DNA from: SB11 sp965222995 | GTDB taxonomy: Bacteria; Bacteroidota; Bacteroidia; UBA8524 | Assembly (NCBI GenBank): GCA_965222995.1 | Contig: OZ244977.1 | Location: forward strand, 2,790,001 to 2,854,000 | Direction of reading: 5' to 3' | DNA length: 64,000 nt | In this document: piece after piece, positions 36,107-45,964 of the stretch | Layout: each line of letters starts with the position of its first letter | How positions within the stretch are numbered: the stretch's first letter is position 1 | Translations under genes and position numbers: made by a program | Notes under the pieces: model-generated | The model's database searches: none | What the model was told of the DNA's origin: nothing | The model's input: the letters and a program-made list of their open reading frames with translations, nothing else

Positions 36107-37291
36107 ATGGCTATTTTAAAACGTTTTGCACTTGTAGTATTGGTAGTTTTTATTGCAAGTTGCTCAACAAGTGTTAAAACCCTGGTATATGACGGTAAAG
36201 AACCTTTGAAAAAAGGAGATTTATTATACCATCTTCCAAAAACTGTTTTAGCAGTAAAAGTAACGTATACCAAAACCGAAAGAATTGTCACCGAACATGG
36301 CTTGGAGCGCAAACTACCCGCAACATACTCTATAGACAAGCCTGTTGTGATAAGCACTACACAGGTAAACGACCCCAACAATTTATTTATTTTAAGAGGT
36401 AGCAACACTACTAATGTATTTGATATTGAAGATGTAGATTTAGCCCTTAACGAACGCGGTTTGCTAACCAACCTGCAAACTGATGATGCCGCACCATTTG
36501 TAAAGACAAAAAACAATGATGCCCCTGCTTATTTAGCAGTATATAAAAGCTTTAAACAACCATCGGCATCAAAAGATTTGGATAAAAGCAGCTTAAAGCA
36601 AAACTTAGCCAAAGCATATAAAAATCTTGAAAAATCCATTGCCCGTAACAGCCGCTATTGGACTAAAGTTTACAAGAAACAAATTGCTGAATACACCGAG
36701 CTAATTGAAACCTACAACACCCACAACCACATTACAGTGAAGGAACTGGACATGACCTACACCTATTATATAGATACTGATAAAATGGAGTGGTTTAATA
36801 ACAATTTAGAATACACCATTAAAGCAAACGACAATAGTAAGTTTCCTGATTTAACTTTAGTACTTACTGATGTTGCCCAACTGAAAAATAATGCTGCCAG
36901 TGTGAAACAAATAAACGATAAGGGCAATTTTAAGCCTATAAACGGGGTAGTATATTACGTGCCTGCATCCATACGTACACAAGTATTTGTGAGCAACCAA
37001 ACGGGCAACAACCACATAGCTTTTGATAAGTTTATAGACTATCCCCAATTTGGCAATATGGGTGTAGTGCCGCTAACCATAAACAAATTTACCAAACGCA
37101 ATACACAACTACAGTTTAGCCCTGAGACCGGCACTTTGGTAAGTTATAGCACAGGCAAATCAAACAAACAAAACAAAAAGGCTACCCCAAAAAGTGATGG
37201 GGAACGATTAGCTCCAAAATTAGTTCCCAATAGCCCTCAAGAAGAAGAACCTGCTAAGACCTTACCCGTTAGAGCACAGGGAGAAAACTAA
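36107..37291 (+). CDS. DUF4831 lipoprotein
   Basis: The protein has 394 residues with lipobox VFIASCSTS (Cys near residue 20). The pattern of DUF4831 is visible: KGDLLYHLPKTVLAVKVTYT, then a domain with YSIDKPVVISTTQVNDPN and a GVVYYVPASIRTQVFV segment near the C-terminus, followed by a low-complexity basic tail. The family is Bacteroidota-wide, envelope-located and unassigned. AT-rich stretch 35967-36106 upstream has no clear consensus promoter. Confidence 0.8.
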   Translation: MAILKRFALVVLVVFIASCSTSVKTLVYDGKEPLKKGDLLYHLPKTVLAVKVTYTKTERIVTEHGLERKLPATYSIDKPVVISTTQVNDPNNLFILRGSNTTNVFDIEDVDLALNERGLLTNLQTDDAAPFVKTKNNDAPAYLAVYKSFKQPSASKDLDKSSLKQNLAKAYKNLEKSIARNSRYWTKVYKKQIAEYTELIETYNTHNHITVKELDMTYTYYIDTDKMEWFNNNLEYTIKANDNSKFPDLTLVLTDVAQLKNNAASVKQINDKGNFKPINGVVYYVPASIRTQVFVSNQTGNNHIAFDKFIDYPQFGNMGVVPLTINKFTKRNTQLQFSPETGTLVSYSTGKSNKQNKKATPKSDGERLAPKLVPNSPQEEEPAKTLPVRAQGEN

Positions 37292-37521
37292 TAGTTGTTT
37301 TTTGTGATATAAATGCTGTCACTCAAAGCCAGTCGAAGGGCTTAGGAAAGTCATGCTGAACTTGATTCAGCATCTTAGCGCTGATGTAATCATGAGGTTC
37401 TAGAAAAAGTGCAACTGTCATTCCGAAATGTAATGTGGAATCTTTGCTCATAGCTGTATAAAGATACCTGCCCATGCTGTTCAGGGGGGCTTTCTCCGTC
37501 AGTATGACAGTATTCCCAACC

Positions 37522-37610
37522 CGTCATTGCAAGGTTTTACGAAGCAATCTTTTAATTATTTGCACGCAACAGATTGCTTCACAGCCTAAGAAGCCATGTT
37601 CGCAATGACG
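37522..37610. repeat. GTCATTGC family palindromic repeat, copy 4
   Basis: CGTCATTGCAAGG at the left, AGATTGCTTCAC in the middle and GTTCGCAATGACG at the right. The 37292-37648 gap also holds degenerate relatives (TCATGCTGAACTTGATTCAGC at 37350; CATTCCGAAATG at 37420). No gene. Confidence 0.8.
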
Positions 37611-37648
37611 TTAGCTAAATGTTCTATGTTAATTGTTAAATGAAAAGC

Positions 37649-38224
37649 TTATTCTAAAAACTTTAGTTTTACTTTTTTGCCTGAAAGTGTCTCAAACAAA
37701 GGAACTATAATTAACTGTGCATTATTTTTAGTTTGCTCAATCATTCCCAATTCATTGGCACTTTGCTCTATGCGTGCCTCTGCCAGTTTATACACTTCCT
37801 CCACATTTTTTTGGGTATTCAGCTTAAAATAATCACCGCTTATATCGTAAACCTTAGAGCGGCTATGGTCTAGCTTGGCATAACAAATTTCAGGCGCAGG
37901 CAATTCAATAGTAATTACTTCATCACCAATAGCTATATCGCCTTGTTGTACTTTGGTTAAATCAATACAGCCGACAGCTTCGCCCACAGCTATGAACAGT
38001 ACTTTCTCATCAAACCAATAGGGCTGTATTACTTTTTTCTCTAAAACATCTTTTATAGTATACTTAGTAAGCTCCAGCTTACCCATTACTTCCATTTTTT
38101 CTAAAATAACATCGTGCGTTACCTCAATCCTTTTCTCTTTGGGGTTAAACATTTTATACAAAACCCCCACGAGTAATAGTATAATAATACCGTATATTAT
38201 AATGCTATATTTTCCTACTTTCAT
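37649..38224 (-). CDS. DUF4230 membrane-anchored protein
   Basis: The protein has 191 residues: an N-terminal membrane anchor (YSIIIYGIIILLLVGVLYKM), then a DUF4230 domain (LEKMEVMGKLELTKYTIKDV, LFIAVGEAVGCIDLTKVQQG, ELPAPEICYAKLDHSRSKVY) with a conserved-looking Cys. The family is common, small and uncharacterised. It lies 105 bp after purA on the same strand, possibly co-transcribed. Confidence 0.85.
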   Translation of the reverse strand: MKVGKYSIIIYGIIILLLVGVLYKMFNPKEKRIEVTHDVILEKMEVMGKLELTKYTIKDVLEKKVIQPYWFDEKVLFIAVGEAVGCIDLTKVQQGDIAIGDEVITIELPAPEICYAKLDHSRSKVYDISGDYFKLNTQKNVEEVYKLAEARIEQSANELGMIEQTKNNAQLIIVPLFETLSGKKVKLKFLE

Positions 38225-38329
38225 AAATTCTTAATAATTCACTCAAATAAAGGCAAAAAGAGTTCCGCATTCATAATTTTATTATGAAGTTTAAAAAAGT
38301 GCCGCTAAACAGCCTATAAAAATAAGGAG

Positions 38330-39592
38330 TTATCTCAATATAGTCTGAGACCTTTCAGGTCCTACGGATATAATACCTATGCGGGTATTAATAATTTTCT
38401 CAACTGCATCAATATAGTCGCAGAAGGTTTTGGGCAGCTTGTCGTACTCGGTTATTTGGGTTAAGTCTTCTTGCCAGCCTGCATAGCCCGTGTATGATGG
38501 AGTAATCTCCCCATCGTTATAAGTGTGTGGAAGTTGTGCAGTTTTCTCCCCACCCACAGTATATTCGGTAGCTACCTTCACCTCATCAATTCCACTCAAT
38601 ACATCAGCCTTCATCATAATCAACTCATCTACACCACTAAGCATTATGGCATAATTTAAGGCCACCAAATCTAACCAACCCGTACGGCGTGGACGACCTG
38701 TAGTAGCTCCATATTCATTGCCTTTATCGCGTAGGGCTTGACCTAAATCATCATCTAATTCTGAAGGGAAAGGTCCGCTTCCCACTCTGGTGCAATATGC
38801 TTTGAAAATACCGTATACCTTGTTTATATGCTTAGGAGAAATACCCAAACCCACACATGCCCCGCCACTTATTGTATTGCTACTGGTAACGTAAGGATAA
38901 GTACCGAAATCAACATCAAGCATACTACCTTGTGCGCCTTCGGCTAATATTTTTTTGCCTTGTTTTATCAGGTCGTTTATGAAATACTCACTATCTACCT
39001 GTTTGTATTGTTTCAAGTATTCTACCGCTTCAAAAAACTCTTTCTCCAAACTCTCCAACTCGCACTCATACTCATAATATTTAATTATGGTAAGGTGCTT
39101 TTGCTTCACCAACTCGTAACGCTCTTTAAAGTTGTTGCTTTGCATATCGCCCACACGTAAACCATACCTACCGTATTTATCTTGGTAGGTAGGTGCAATA
39201 CCCCTTAGTGTAGAACCAATTTTCTTTTCGCCCTTGTAACTCTCGCTGGCAGCATCCCACATGCGGTGTGTAGGCAGTATTAAATGTGCCTTGCGCGAGA
39301 TGTATAAATTCTCTTTTACATCAGCACCTGCTGCAATGGTTTTTTCAATTTCAGCACGCAGCAAAATAGGGTCTATTACTACCCCGTTACCAATAAGGTT
39401 TATACACCCTTTATGAAACATGCCCGAGGGTAAGGTATTTAGCACGTGCTTCATACCATTAATCTCCAACGAGTGCCCTGCATTTGGCCCTCCCTGAAAT
39501 CGTGCTACTACATCGTATCGTGGTGTTAAAAAATCGGCTATTTTTCCTTTGCCTTCATCGCCCCATTGCAGGCCCAAAACAACATCTACCAT
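38330..39592 (-). CDS. purA: Adenylosuccinate synthetase
   Basis: The protein has 420 residues, full length. GTP-dependent synthesis of adenylosuccinate from IMP and Asp. Motifs: VVLGLQWGDEGKGKIADFL at the N-terminus, then NAGHSLEINGMKHVLN, AEGAQGSMLDVDFGTYP, STRGIAPTYQ-like (GSTLRGIAPTYQDK), TRVGSGPFPSELDD, TTGRPRRTGWLDL and the C-terminal SVGPERSQTI. Located 28 bp downstream of the fur gene on the same strand, so the two form an operon. Confidence 0.98.
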   Translation of the reverse strand: MVDVVLGLQWGDEGKGKIADFLTPRYDVVARFQGGPNAGHSLEINGMKHVLNTLPSGMFHKGCINLIGNGVVIDPILLRAEIEKTIAAGADVKENLYISRKAHLILPTHRMWDAASESYKGEKKIGSTLRGIAPTYQDKYGRYGLRVGDMQSNNFKERYELVKQKHLTIIKYYEYECELESLEKEFFEAVEYLKQYKQVDSEYFINDLIKQGKKILAEGAQGSMLDVDFGTYPYVTSSNTISGGACVGLGISPKHINKVYGIFKAYCTRVGSGPFPSELDDDLGQALRDKGNEYGATTGRPRRTGWLDLVALNYAIMLSGVDELIMMKADVLSGIDEVKVATEYTVGGEKTAQLPHTYNDGEITPSYTGYAGWQEDLTQITEYDKLPKTFCDYIDAVEKIINTRIGIISVGPERSQTILR

Positions 39593-39620
39593 TCTTGTTT
39601 ATGCTATACGTTTATAGGTA

Positions 39621-40124
39621 TTATTTTTCTTTTACTTCTTCTTCCTCACCAAAAATTTTGTGGCAATTGGGGCAACTTCCGTCTTCGCCCAATTGTGGAG
39701 AGCCAAACAGGTTTAGCGAGTGGCTGGTAACTTCAAATTTCAACAACTCGCCCATCATGGTTTGTATTTGCTGTATACGTGGGTCACAAAACTCAATCAC
39801 ATCGTTACAGCGATTGCAAATAAGGTGGTCGTGCTGGCGATAACCGTAGCTACGCTCAAACTGAGCCATATTTTTACCAAACTGGTGCTTGGCTACCAAA
39901 CCACAATCCAACAACAAATCGAGGGTATTGTATACCGTAGCCCTGCTTACATGGTAGTTGCGGTTTTTCATTTGTATGTAAAGCGACTCTACATCAAAAT
40001 GTTCTTTTTTACTGTATATCTCATCCAGTATAGCATAACGCTCAGGCGTTTTACGCTGTTTCTTGGTTTCAAGATATTCGGTAAAAATTTTCCGTACTTC
40101 CTCGGGGGCTATTTGTCGGCTCAT
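39621..40124 (-). CDS. fur: Fur-family metal-responsive repressor
   Basis: About 167 residues from ATG 40124 (MSRQIAPEEVRKIFTEYL). N-terminal winged helix (KKEHFDVESLYIQMKNRNYHVSRATVYNTLDLL) and a metal-binding dimer domain: QHDHLICNRCNDVIEF (HHD and the first CxxC) and a second CPNCHK. Both zinc CxxC pairs are present. Fur, Zur and PerR cannot be told apart here; the neighbour purA does not help. Confidence 0.93.
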   Translation of the reverse strand: MSRQIAPEEVRKIFTEYLETKKQRKTPERYAILDEIYSKKEHFDVESLYIQMKNRNYHVSRATVYNTLDLLLDCGLVAKHQFGKNMAQFERSYGYRQHDHLICNRCNDVIEFCDPRIQQIQTMMGELLKFEVTSHSLNLFGSPQLGEDGSCPNCHKIFGEEEEVKEK

Positions 40125-40202
40125 GCTACTCAACAAAAATAAAAAGCAAAAGTACCAATTTTAAAGTTTAAAGCACGGTGTTTGCCCGTGAAAGTTATCC
40201 AT

Positions 40203-40588
40203 GCTTTTTTGATTGCCTTTGAGCCTACTTCTTAGCCACACTTCCATACTCCGACTCCGCTCAGTATGACATCGCTTCTCCTCGTCATTGCGAGGGTCTT
40301 CCCGAAGCAATCCCAAAGTAAAACCAACTACAACCACACAGATTCCGAATTAAATTCGGAATGACTGCAACCGCACTATTTTGATTGCATTTAGGATGAT
40401 AGTACTTCTTCCCGTTATTGCGAGGCTTTGCAAAGCAATCTTTTTATTGCTCCCCTACCCGCCCTTCGACAAGCTCCGGATGACAGCGCGCCTTTGCGTC
40501 ATTGTGAGGAGGAACGACGAAGCAATCTGTTGGTGTATCATTCCTAAAGATTGCTTCATAAACCTAAGAAGGTTTCTTCGCAATGACG
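40203..40588. repeat. Dense repeat patch between fur and the tape-measure gene
   Basis: Contains a partial GTCATTGCGAGG element (40283-40313), a second partial one (40413-40441, GTTATTGCGAGG), a full copy (40497-40588, from CGTCATTGTGAGG to CGCAATGACG), TCCTGAGC-type motifs (GACTCCGCTCAGTATGAC near 40250; CCCTTCGACAAGC near 40461), and an ATTCCGAATTAAATTCGGAAT dyad at 40343-40363. It marks the exact left border of phage cluster B. Confidence 0.85.
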
Positions 40589-40625
40589 AACTCACAACTG
40601 AAAACTGTAAACTGAAAACTAAGCT

Positions 40626-43085
40626 TTAAACTACTTCGCTTTGTTCTTCAATTACTTTTACTTTTTGTTGGGTATGGCGAATATCGGCTTCGCTTACAAA
40701 TACTTTTATAGGTTCAGGGCTGTGCTGGCGGGCTACTATGGGTGTGCCTGCAATACGAGGAGTTGAAATTTGCGGGGCTGATACTGTGGGTGCACTTGGG
40801 GTTGAAGGGGTACTACCCGATGCACTCCCCTGTCCTGAGTTTAGCACTCTTCTTGCACTTGCTGCTGCTGTTAATATTTGTGCTGATATAGCTACAAATT
40901 TGGCTATTCCTGCAATTCCGCCTGTAACCACATTATCGGCGGTAGCACTATTGGCATTGGCTATGGCGCTACTAATGGCTTTTGCAGTATCAATACCTAT
41001 TTTCACCAAGGCTACACCTTTTTGTATTTTGTTTTGTTTTTCGCCTTCTTTCTGCAATAAATTCCCTAGTGTTGTGGCAAGGCTCAATGTATCTTCCTGC
41101 AATTTCTTTTTAAAAGCCAGTTCTGCTGCGGCTATACGCTTCCTTTCTTCAGTAGCAGCCGTTTCAACATCCAACTTATTTTGGTTTATACTCGCAGTTA
41201 GGGTAACCTCTTCAGCCACTTGGGTTAGTCTCAGTTCTTTTTTAGCTTCAATTTCTGCTGTTTCTAAAGCTGCCAATTGGTTGTTATAATCTTCTTCGCT
41301 TATTTGCTCATTTTCCCTTTTCAGTTGCAAAGCATTTATCTCATTACTAAAATGCTCTTCTAAATCTTGAGCAGATTGTTGATGGTAAAGGTCTTGTGCT
41401 TCTTTTAGCTTTTGCAAACGTTCGGTTTCTATACGCAAGCTCTCATCGGCAAACTGTTTTTGGGTTATTTTTCCTTGTGCCAGTTTTAGTTTTTCTTGTG
41501 CCAGCCGCTCGTCATAAATTTTATTTTGGGCATCTAAAATTTTGCTTAACCCACCTTTCTCAATTTCAAGCAAATCTTTTGCTGCTTTTTCAATCCGCTC
41601 CCTGTCTATTTTGTCGTAACGGTCTTTAATTTTTTGCTTTTTAAGCTCAAAATCACTTTCTGATATTAGTTTATGTTCCTTAAAGTCTTCAAGTGCCTTC
41701 AGTTCAAATTCTTCAGTAAGCGTATTTCTTTCTTTTCGTAGCTTTAGCTCATTTTCGGTATCCCGTTTAAACTTTTGCCTCCAATCGTCGTAGGCTTTCT
41801 TGTCTATCGCCCGCATTGCCAAAACATGCCCTGCCGCCTGATTTTCCAACTCTGCAATTTTTGCCTCGGTTGCTTCTATCTCTTCATTGCCTTTTTTCTC
41901 TACTTCTTTGGGATTAAAAAACTGGCTGGCTACGGTGTCTTTAAAATTATTAAACTTTTCTACCAGTCCGAAGCTTTTACCAAAAACACTACCGGCTTTA
42001 TCAATAAGCCCTAGTATCATAGTTATATTAATGGTGAAAAAATCGAGTATGCCTTTGGTAATGGCCTTGTTTCTTTTTTCGGCTTCTATCTGAGATTTTA
42101 ATACCTCTTTTTGATGCAGTATACTGGCTTTACCCGCATTAATAGTTTGCGTGGTTTGCTCCATTTTCATTTGGAGTATCTGCCTCTCAGATTTCCCGCT
42201 TGCCCTTAACACATTTTCTTGCCCTTCTATAGCGTTTAGTTTTCCTTCTTCGGCTGCAAATAATTCCTGACTGGTTTTCAGTTGATTTTTCTGCTCTTCT
42301 GAGGTAAAGCGCAATGCTTCTTTAATGTCTTCCCAGTAAGCGGCCAGGGTTGCAACGGCTGTTATTATTGCCCCTATTACGCTTGCCGACATGGCTTTAT
42401 TGAACAGTTTGAAGCTTTTGGTAGCCCCGCCAATAGAACCTGCCAATTTATCTTTTGCTGCTGCCCCTTTTGCTATTACCGATGAGCCTTTTGAAAATAA
42501 TTTTTCGCTTAATTTTTGGACAGAACTAAAAGCTTCCTGGGCTTTGGTTATTTTATTTATGATGCTACTAAGTTTAGTGGTTTCAAAACCAAAAAACTCT
42601 GCAGCGGCTTGTGCACCTGAGAAACCTGCTTTTAAATTTTCTGTAACATTTACTATTACATCTAACTGGGGTGTTGCAGAGCTTGCAAGCTTCACCAGCT
42701 CTTCAGCATTTTTAAGTTCTCTGTTATAATCTCCCAGTAAAGCAGCTGCCTCACTAAATTCTTTTGAGCCGAACTCAGCATTATGCAATATTTCTTCTAC
42801 ATCCTGTATCCCTCTTTTTAAATTGGTATAAGAGTCTGCCAGTAGTGTTACTTTTTCTACCGTTTGCGATTTGGCTGCAACATCAGCAATAAGTCTTTCA
42901 TAATCTTTTATTTTTTCATTGGCATTACCAATACTATTCCCCAGCTTCATAAAAGCTGCTGAACCCATATCTTCTTTTGCTATTTGCTCTTTTAAAAGCC
43001 CCAGCCATATTTTCAGTTCTTCAAGGTTTGCTTTTGCAAGCTCTGTATTTATATCAATATCCAGTTTAAAGCTTTTCTTTTCCAT
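40626..43085 (-). CDS. Phage tail tape-measure-like protein
   Basis: The protein has 819 residues. Long helical regions at the N-terminus (LAKANLEELKIWLGLLKEQ) and throughout, a central hydrophobic helix (SVIGAIITAVATLAAYW) and another near the C-terminus, then coiled coils with repeated ELKLRKERNT, EEFELKALED-type units, and a disordered Ser/Pro tail (GSTPSTPSAPTVSAPQIST). This matches tail length-determining proteins. Intact. It runs with the two tail genes upstream on the minus strand but is unusually placed relative to the chaperone gene, which is on the plus strand. Confidence 0.82.
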   Translation of the reverse strand: MEKKSFKLDIDINTELAKANLEELKIWLGLLKEQIAKEDMGSAAFMKLGNSIGNANEKIKDYERLIADVAAKSQTVEKVTLLADSYTNLKRGIQDVEEILHNAEFGSKEFSEAAALLGDYNRELKNAEELVKLASSATPQLDVIVNVTENLKAGFSGAQAAAEFFGFETTKLSSIINKITKAQEAFSSVQKLSEKLFSKGSSVIAKGAAAKDKLAGSIGGATKSFKLFNKAMSASVIGAIITAVATLAAYWEDIKEALRFTSEEQKNQLKTSQELFAAEEGKLNAIEGQENVLRASGKSERQILQMKMEQTTQTINAGKASILHQKEVLKSQIEAEKRNKAITKGILDFFTINITMILGLIDKAGSVFGKSFGLVEKFNNFKDTVASQFFNPKEVEKKGNEEIEATEAKIAELENQAAGHVLAMRAIDKKAYDDWRQKFKRDTENELKLRKERNTLTEEFELKALEDFKEHKLISESDFELKKQKIKDRYDKIDRERIEKAAKDLLEIEKGGLSKILDAQNKIYDERLAQEKLKLAQGKITQKQFADESLRIETERLQKLKEAQDLYHQQSAQDLEEHFSNEINALQLKRENEQISEEDYNNQLAALETAEIEAKKELRLTQVAEEVTLTASINQNKLDVETAATEERKRIAAAELAFKKKLQEDTLSLATTLGNLLQKEGEKQNKIQKGVALVKIGIDTAKAISSAIANANSATADNVVTGGIAGIAKFVAISAQILTAAASARRVLNSGQGSASGSTPSTPSAPTVSAPQISTPRIAGTPIVARQHSPEPIKVFVSEADIRHTQQKVKVIEEQSEVV

Positions 43086-43108
43086 TGTGCAATGCTTATT
43101 TAATCATG

Positions 43109-45964
43109 TTATAATTTGTACCAGCTGCTTCCGTTGCTCACTATTTTCAGCACCTCATATTGTTTGGTTAACCCCGCTGATGCTGCTCCGTTTATGGTTT
43201 CACTACCATCGGCATTTACCGTTATACCGTTAACTGCCGCGTCTGTTTTTATAACCTCGAATATTTTTCCGTTGTTATTTACTGCCGTTGGAAGGTTTAC
43301 TGATATTGACCCTTCTGTAGTATCGCAAAAAAGAGTTCTTGTTTCATTGGTGAGTGTATAAGGGCTATCACTGTTGGCTATTCCTTTACTATCGCCCATT
43401 ATAACCGTTGCATATTTTTGATTGTTTATATAAAGTGTGTTTGATTCTGTTGCTGTGATGCCACTACTGTTTATAAGCGTTACATTTTCTAATGAGGGAT
43501 TAATAGTATTGCCGCCTCCGCCAATAACTGTAATTACAGAGCTGCCACTTAATACATTGTTATTAATACCCGTTAAAAAAACCGAAGCGTTTGTAGTGTC
43601 AACTTCATTGTCCCATCCGGTTACCACAATAGGACCGCTTACAGGTGCTCCGATAGGGGCAAAGTTTCCTACTGTTGTGGGCACATCATACTTTGTTTCA
43701 GTGGTGCCAAATGTACCCCTGCCTCCATGTATGCTTGCTTTTATTTGCAAGGGGGCATCAAACTCTTGTACTTTTAAAAACTGGCACTTGGTTACCTTGC
43801 TAAATACAGGGTCGTAGTTTTCTACTTTTAATAAGCGGTAATAAGCATCTTTTATAAAATAATATTTACGAAATGACAACCCTTCAATGTCTGAGGGTGT
43901 TAAATAAAACCAGCCTTCAACCAGCTTGCTGTTTTTATCGGTAAGTTCTTTTATTTGAGCATACCAATATTTAGTATATAAATTTTGGTTGGTATACTGT
44001 ATGGGTAGGTTTGATGTGGAACGGTAAAAAATCTCGAACGGAGGTGCAAAGTTTAAATCGAAATCACTGTCGTAGGGGTCGTCTAAATGTCCGCTGTATG
44101 GGTAGTTATCAAAAGGAAAGGCCGCAAAACCGCTTGCTGCAAAATACCACCTGGGGCAGCTTTTCATCCCACCGAAATACAACAACCTTATTTTACTTGA
44201 TTTGGGCGATGTTGTTCCGTTTTTATCAAAAAACTTAATATTGGGTAATATTCTCGAATATTTATTATCAGGGTCTTTATATAAAAGTGTAGGGGCAAAT
44301 ATTAGCTCTATTTTATTGGTTTTTTTAATAAAATCGTTGTCTATTTTCAGCTTATAATCGCCATAGGTTCTATCGTATCGGTTTTTATATTCTTTATTAA
44401 AAAAGTCTTCGTCATCACTATATTTAAAATGATATTCACCTGCATCAAGGGCTGCCATTGGGCTAATGGTGAAATCTTTACTCAAATCCAGCTTGTCAGT
44501 CCAGTCTGTATATTGCCCCGTATAATAATCCGCACGGGGTTCAATTATTAAATCTTTTTCGTCATCAGGGTTAGGCTCTATATGTAAATTGAAAGCTTTT
44601 ATTATTGAGCCTAAAAAATCTCTTTGCTTTATTTCAGAAGGTGTGCAAGATGTAACGGAAACCGTATCATTTTCATTTATAACCGTATTTATAATACCAT
44701 TGGCAAAGTACGAGTTTGCAGATTTTTTTGTAACCAAATCCCAGTCTCCTACACCACTATTTATATTTAAGGTAAGGGCTTCAACGGGAGCCACAAACAC
44801 TTCATCGTTTGCAGCAAGTTTCACTTTCCCTTTTAGGGGTATTACAAAATCGCTTGATGTATCGTTTGTAGTTATTGGGTTAGTAAATGTTACAGTAGCT
44901 GTACTGCTATCTAAAGGGGTAACTGTTGACCCTGATTTATGATACAGTGCCACCTGCACCAAAACTTCATCATCAGCTACGTTTGGAGTACCTGTATATT
45001 TTAGTTTAGCATCAACACTCGCCTCAAACTCATACGAGCCGGGTTGCGAGCATACAAACTTGCCTGTTGAGGTATTGTAGTTTGTATCGCCATCAAAAAA
45101 AGGCAAAGTGCTATCGTCATCAAAAATTACCGGGCTATATACACCGCCATAGGTGAAGGTGGTATTTATATCGCTGCTATCAACCCCCGAATAAAATTGG
45201 CGACTGGTTATTTCTGTATTATTTAAAATAAATTTATCGCTATTAAACGGAATTATTAACCGCTTAAAAAAATCGGTATTTATAAAGTTACTGGTATAGG
45301 TATATTCAGCACTCTCGAATATTTTATCAATGTATTGTTTCACATAAATAGCGGGGCGAAAATCTTCTACACTCCACAGTTCTTGTGTTCCCCTTCTATC
45401 GGCATACCTCTTGGGGTAGCCATAGTCAATCATAGTATATACATACCCCTTGCCCGGTTCAAAGGGAACACCAATACCGCCTTCAATAATTTCCGTATCC
45501 CATGAGTTTGCTATGTTACCTCTGCTATAAACATGGTTAAATTCGCTAAAATCAAGTTCATCTAATTTTGCATTGCCTATTTTAGAAAATAAATCGCCAA
45601 TTACCCCATAGCATACAATTTTGTATGTTATTTTATTTTCATTATTAATAACTATATCTTTTAACTGGCAATAGCCCTTTAGCTGGGGCAAGCTGTCTAT
45701 AAAAATAATTACATCGGCTTTTTTATTGGGATTAAAATGAGGGGTTTGCTGGGTGCTGTCGTCTGCATCTAAATCTATATTTACTTCAAAAATGTAACTA
45801 AAAAGCAAGTCGTTTGCCTTGCTGCCGGGTATTTCTATGGTTAGAGAGCGGTCTGTTTTGCGCTTTTCAGGATTTTGAATATCTACCAGTTGCTTGGTAA
45901 TGTTTAAATTTACTTCTTTAAGTAAATCTACCTGAGTATTATTTATAACTATTTGGGTTCTCAT
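43109..45964 (-). CDS. Phage tail hub / fibre-like protein
   Basis: The protein has 951 residues. The N-terminal part (RTQIVINNTQVDLLKEVNLN, NPEKRKTDRSLTIEIPGS) resembles the Bacteroidota phage tail proteins that follow the tape measure. The C-terminal 150 residues are Gly/Asn-rich (VTGWDNEVDTTNASVFLTGI, IEVIGGGGNTI-like, VNLPTAVNNNGKIFEVIKTD, NADGSETINGAASAGLTKQY), typical of fibre or pyocin-knob-like ends that contact the host surface. It overlaps the upstream tail gene by 4 bp (ATGA). Intact. Confidence 0.72.
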   Translation of the reverse strand: MRTQIVINNTQVDLLKEVNLNITKQLVDIQNPEKRKTDRSLTIEIPGSKANDLLFSYIFEVNIDLDADDSTQQTPHFNPNKKADVIIFIDSLPQLKGYCQLKDIVINNENKITYKIVCYGVIGDLFSKIGNAKLDELDFSEFNHVYSRGNIANSWDTEIIEGGIGVPFEPGKGYVYTMIDYGYPKRYADRRGTQELWSVEDFRPAIYVKQYIDKIFESAEYTYTSNFINTDFFKRLIIPFNSDKFILNNTEITSRQFYSGVDSSDINTTFTYGGVYSPVIFDDDSTLPFFDGDTNYNTSTGKFVCSQPGSYEFEASVDAKLKYTGTPNVADDEVLVQVALYHKSGSTVTPLDSSTATVTFTNPITTNDTSSDFVIPLKGKVKLAANDEVFVAPVEALTLNINSGVGDWDLVTKKSANSYFANGIINTVINENDTVSVTSCTPSEIKQRDFLGSIIKAFNLHIEPNPDDEKDLIIEPRADYYTGQYTDWTDKLDLSKDFTISPMAALDAGEYHFKYSDDEDFFNKEYKNRYDRTYGDYKLKIDNDFIKKTNKIELIFAPTLLYKDPDNKYSRILPNIKFFDKNGTTSPKSSKIRLLYFGGMKSCPRWYFAASGFAAFPFDNYPYSGHLDDPYDSDFDLNFAPPFEIFYRSTSNLPIQYTNQNLYTKYWYAQIKELTDKNSKLVEGWFYLTPSDIEGLSFRKYYFIKDAYYRLLKVENYDPVFSKVTKCQFLKVQEFDAPLQIKASIHGGRGTFGTTETKYDVPTTVGNFAPIGAPVSGPIVVTGWDNEVDTTNASVFLTGINNNVLSGSSVITVIGGGGNTINPSLENVTLINSSGITATESNTLYINNQKYATVIMGDSKGIANSDSPYTLTNETRTLFCDTTEGSISVNLPTAVNNNGKIFEVIKTDAAVNGITVNADGSETINGAASAGLTKQYEVLKIVSNGSSWYKL

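Noticed and set aside
43109..45964. Diversity-generating retroelement target at the tail protein end
   Set aside because: No reverse transcriptase and no template repeat matching the variable end were found in the window.
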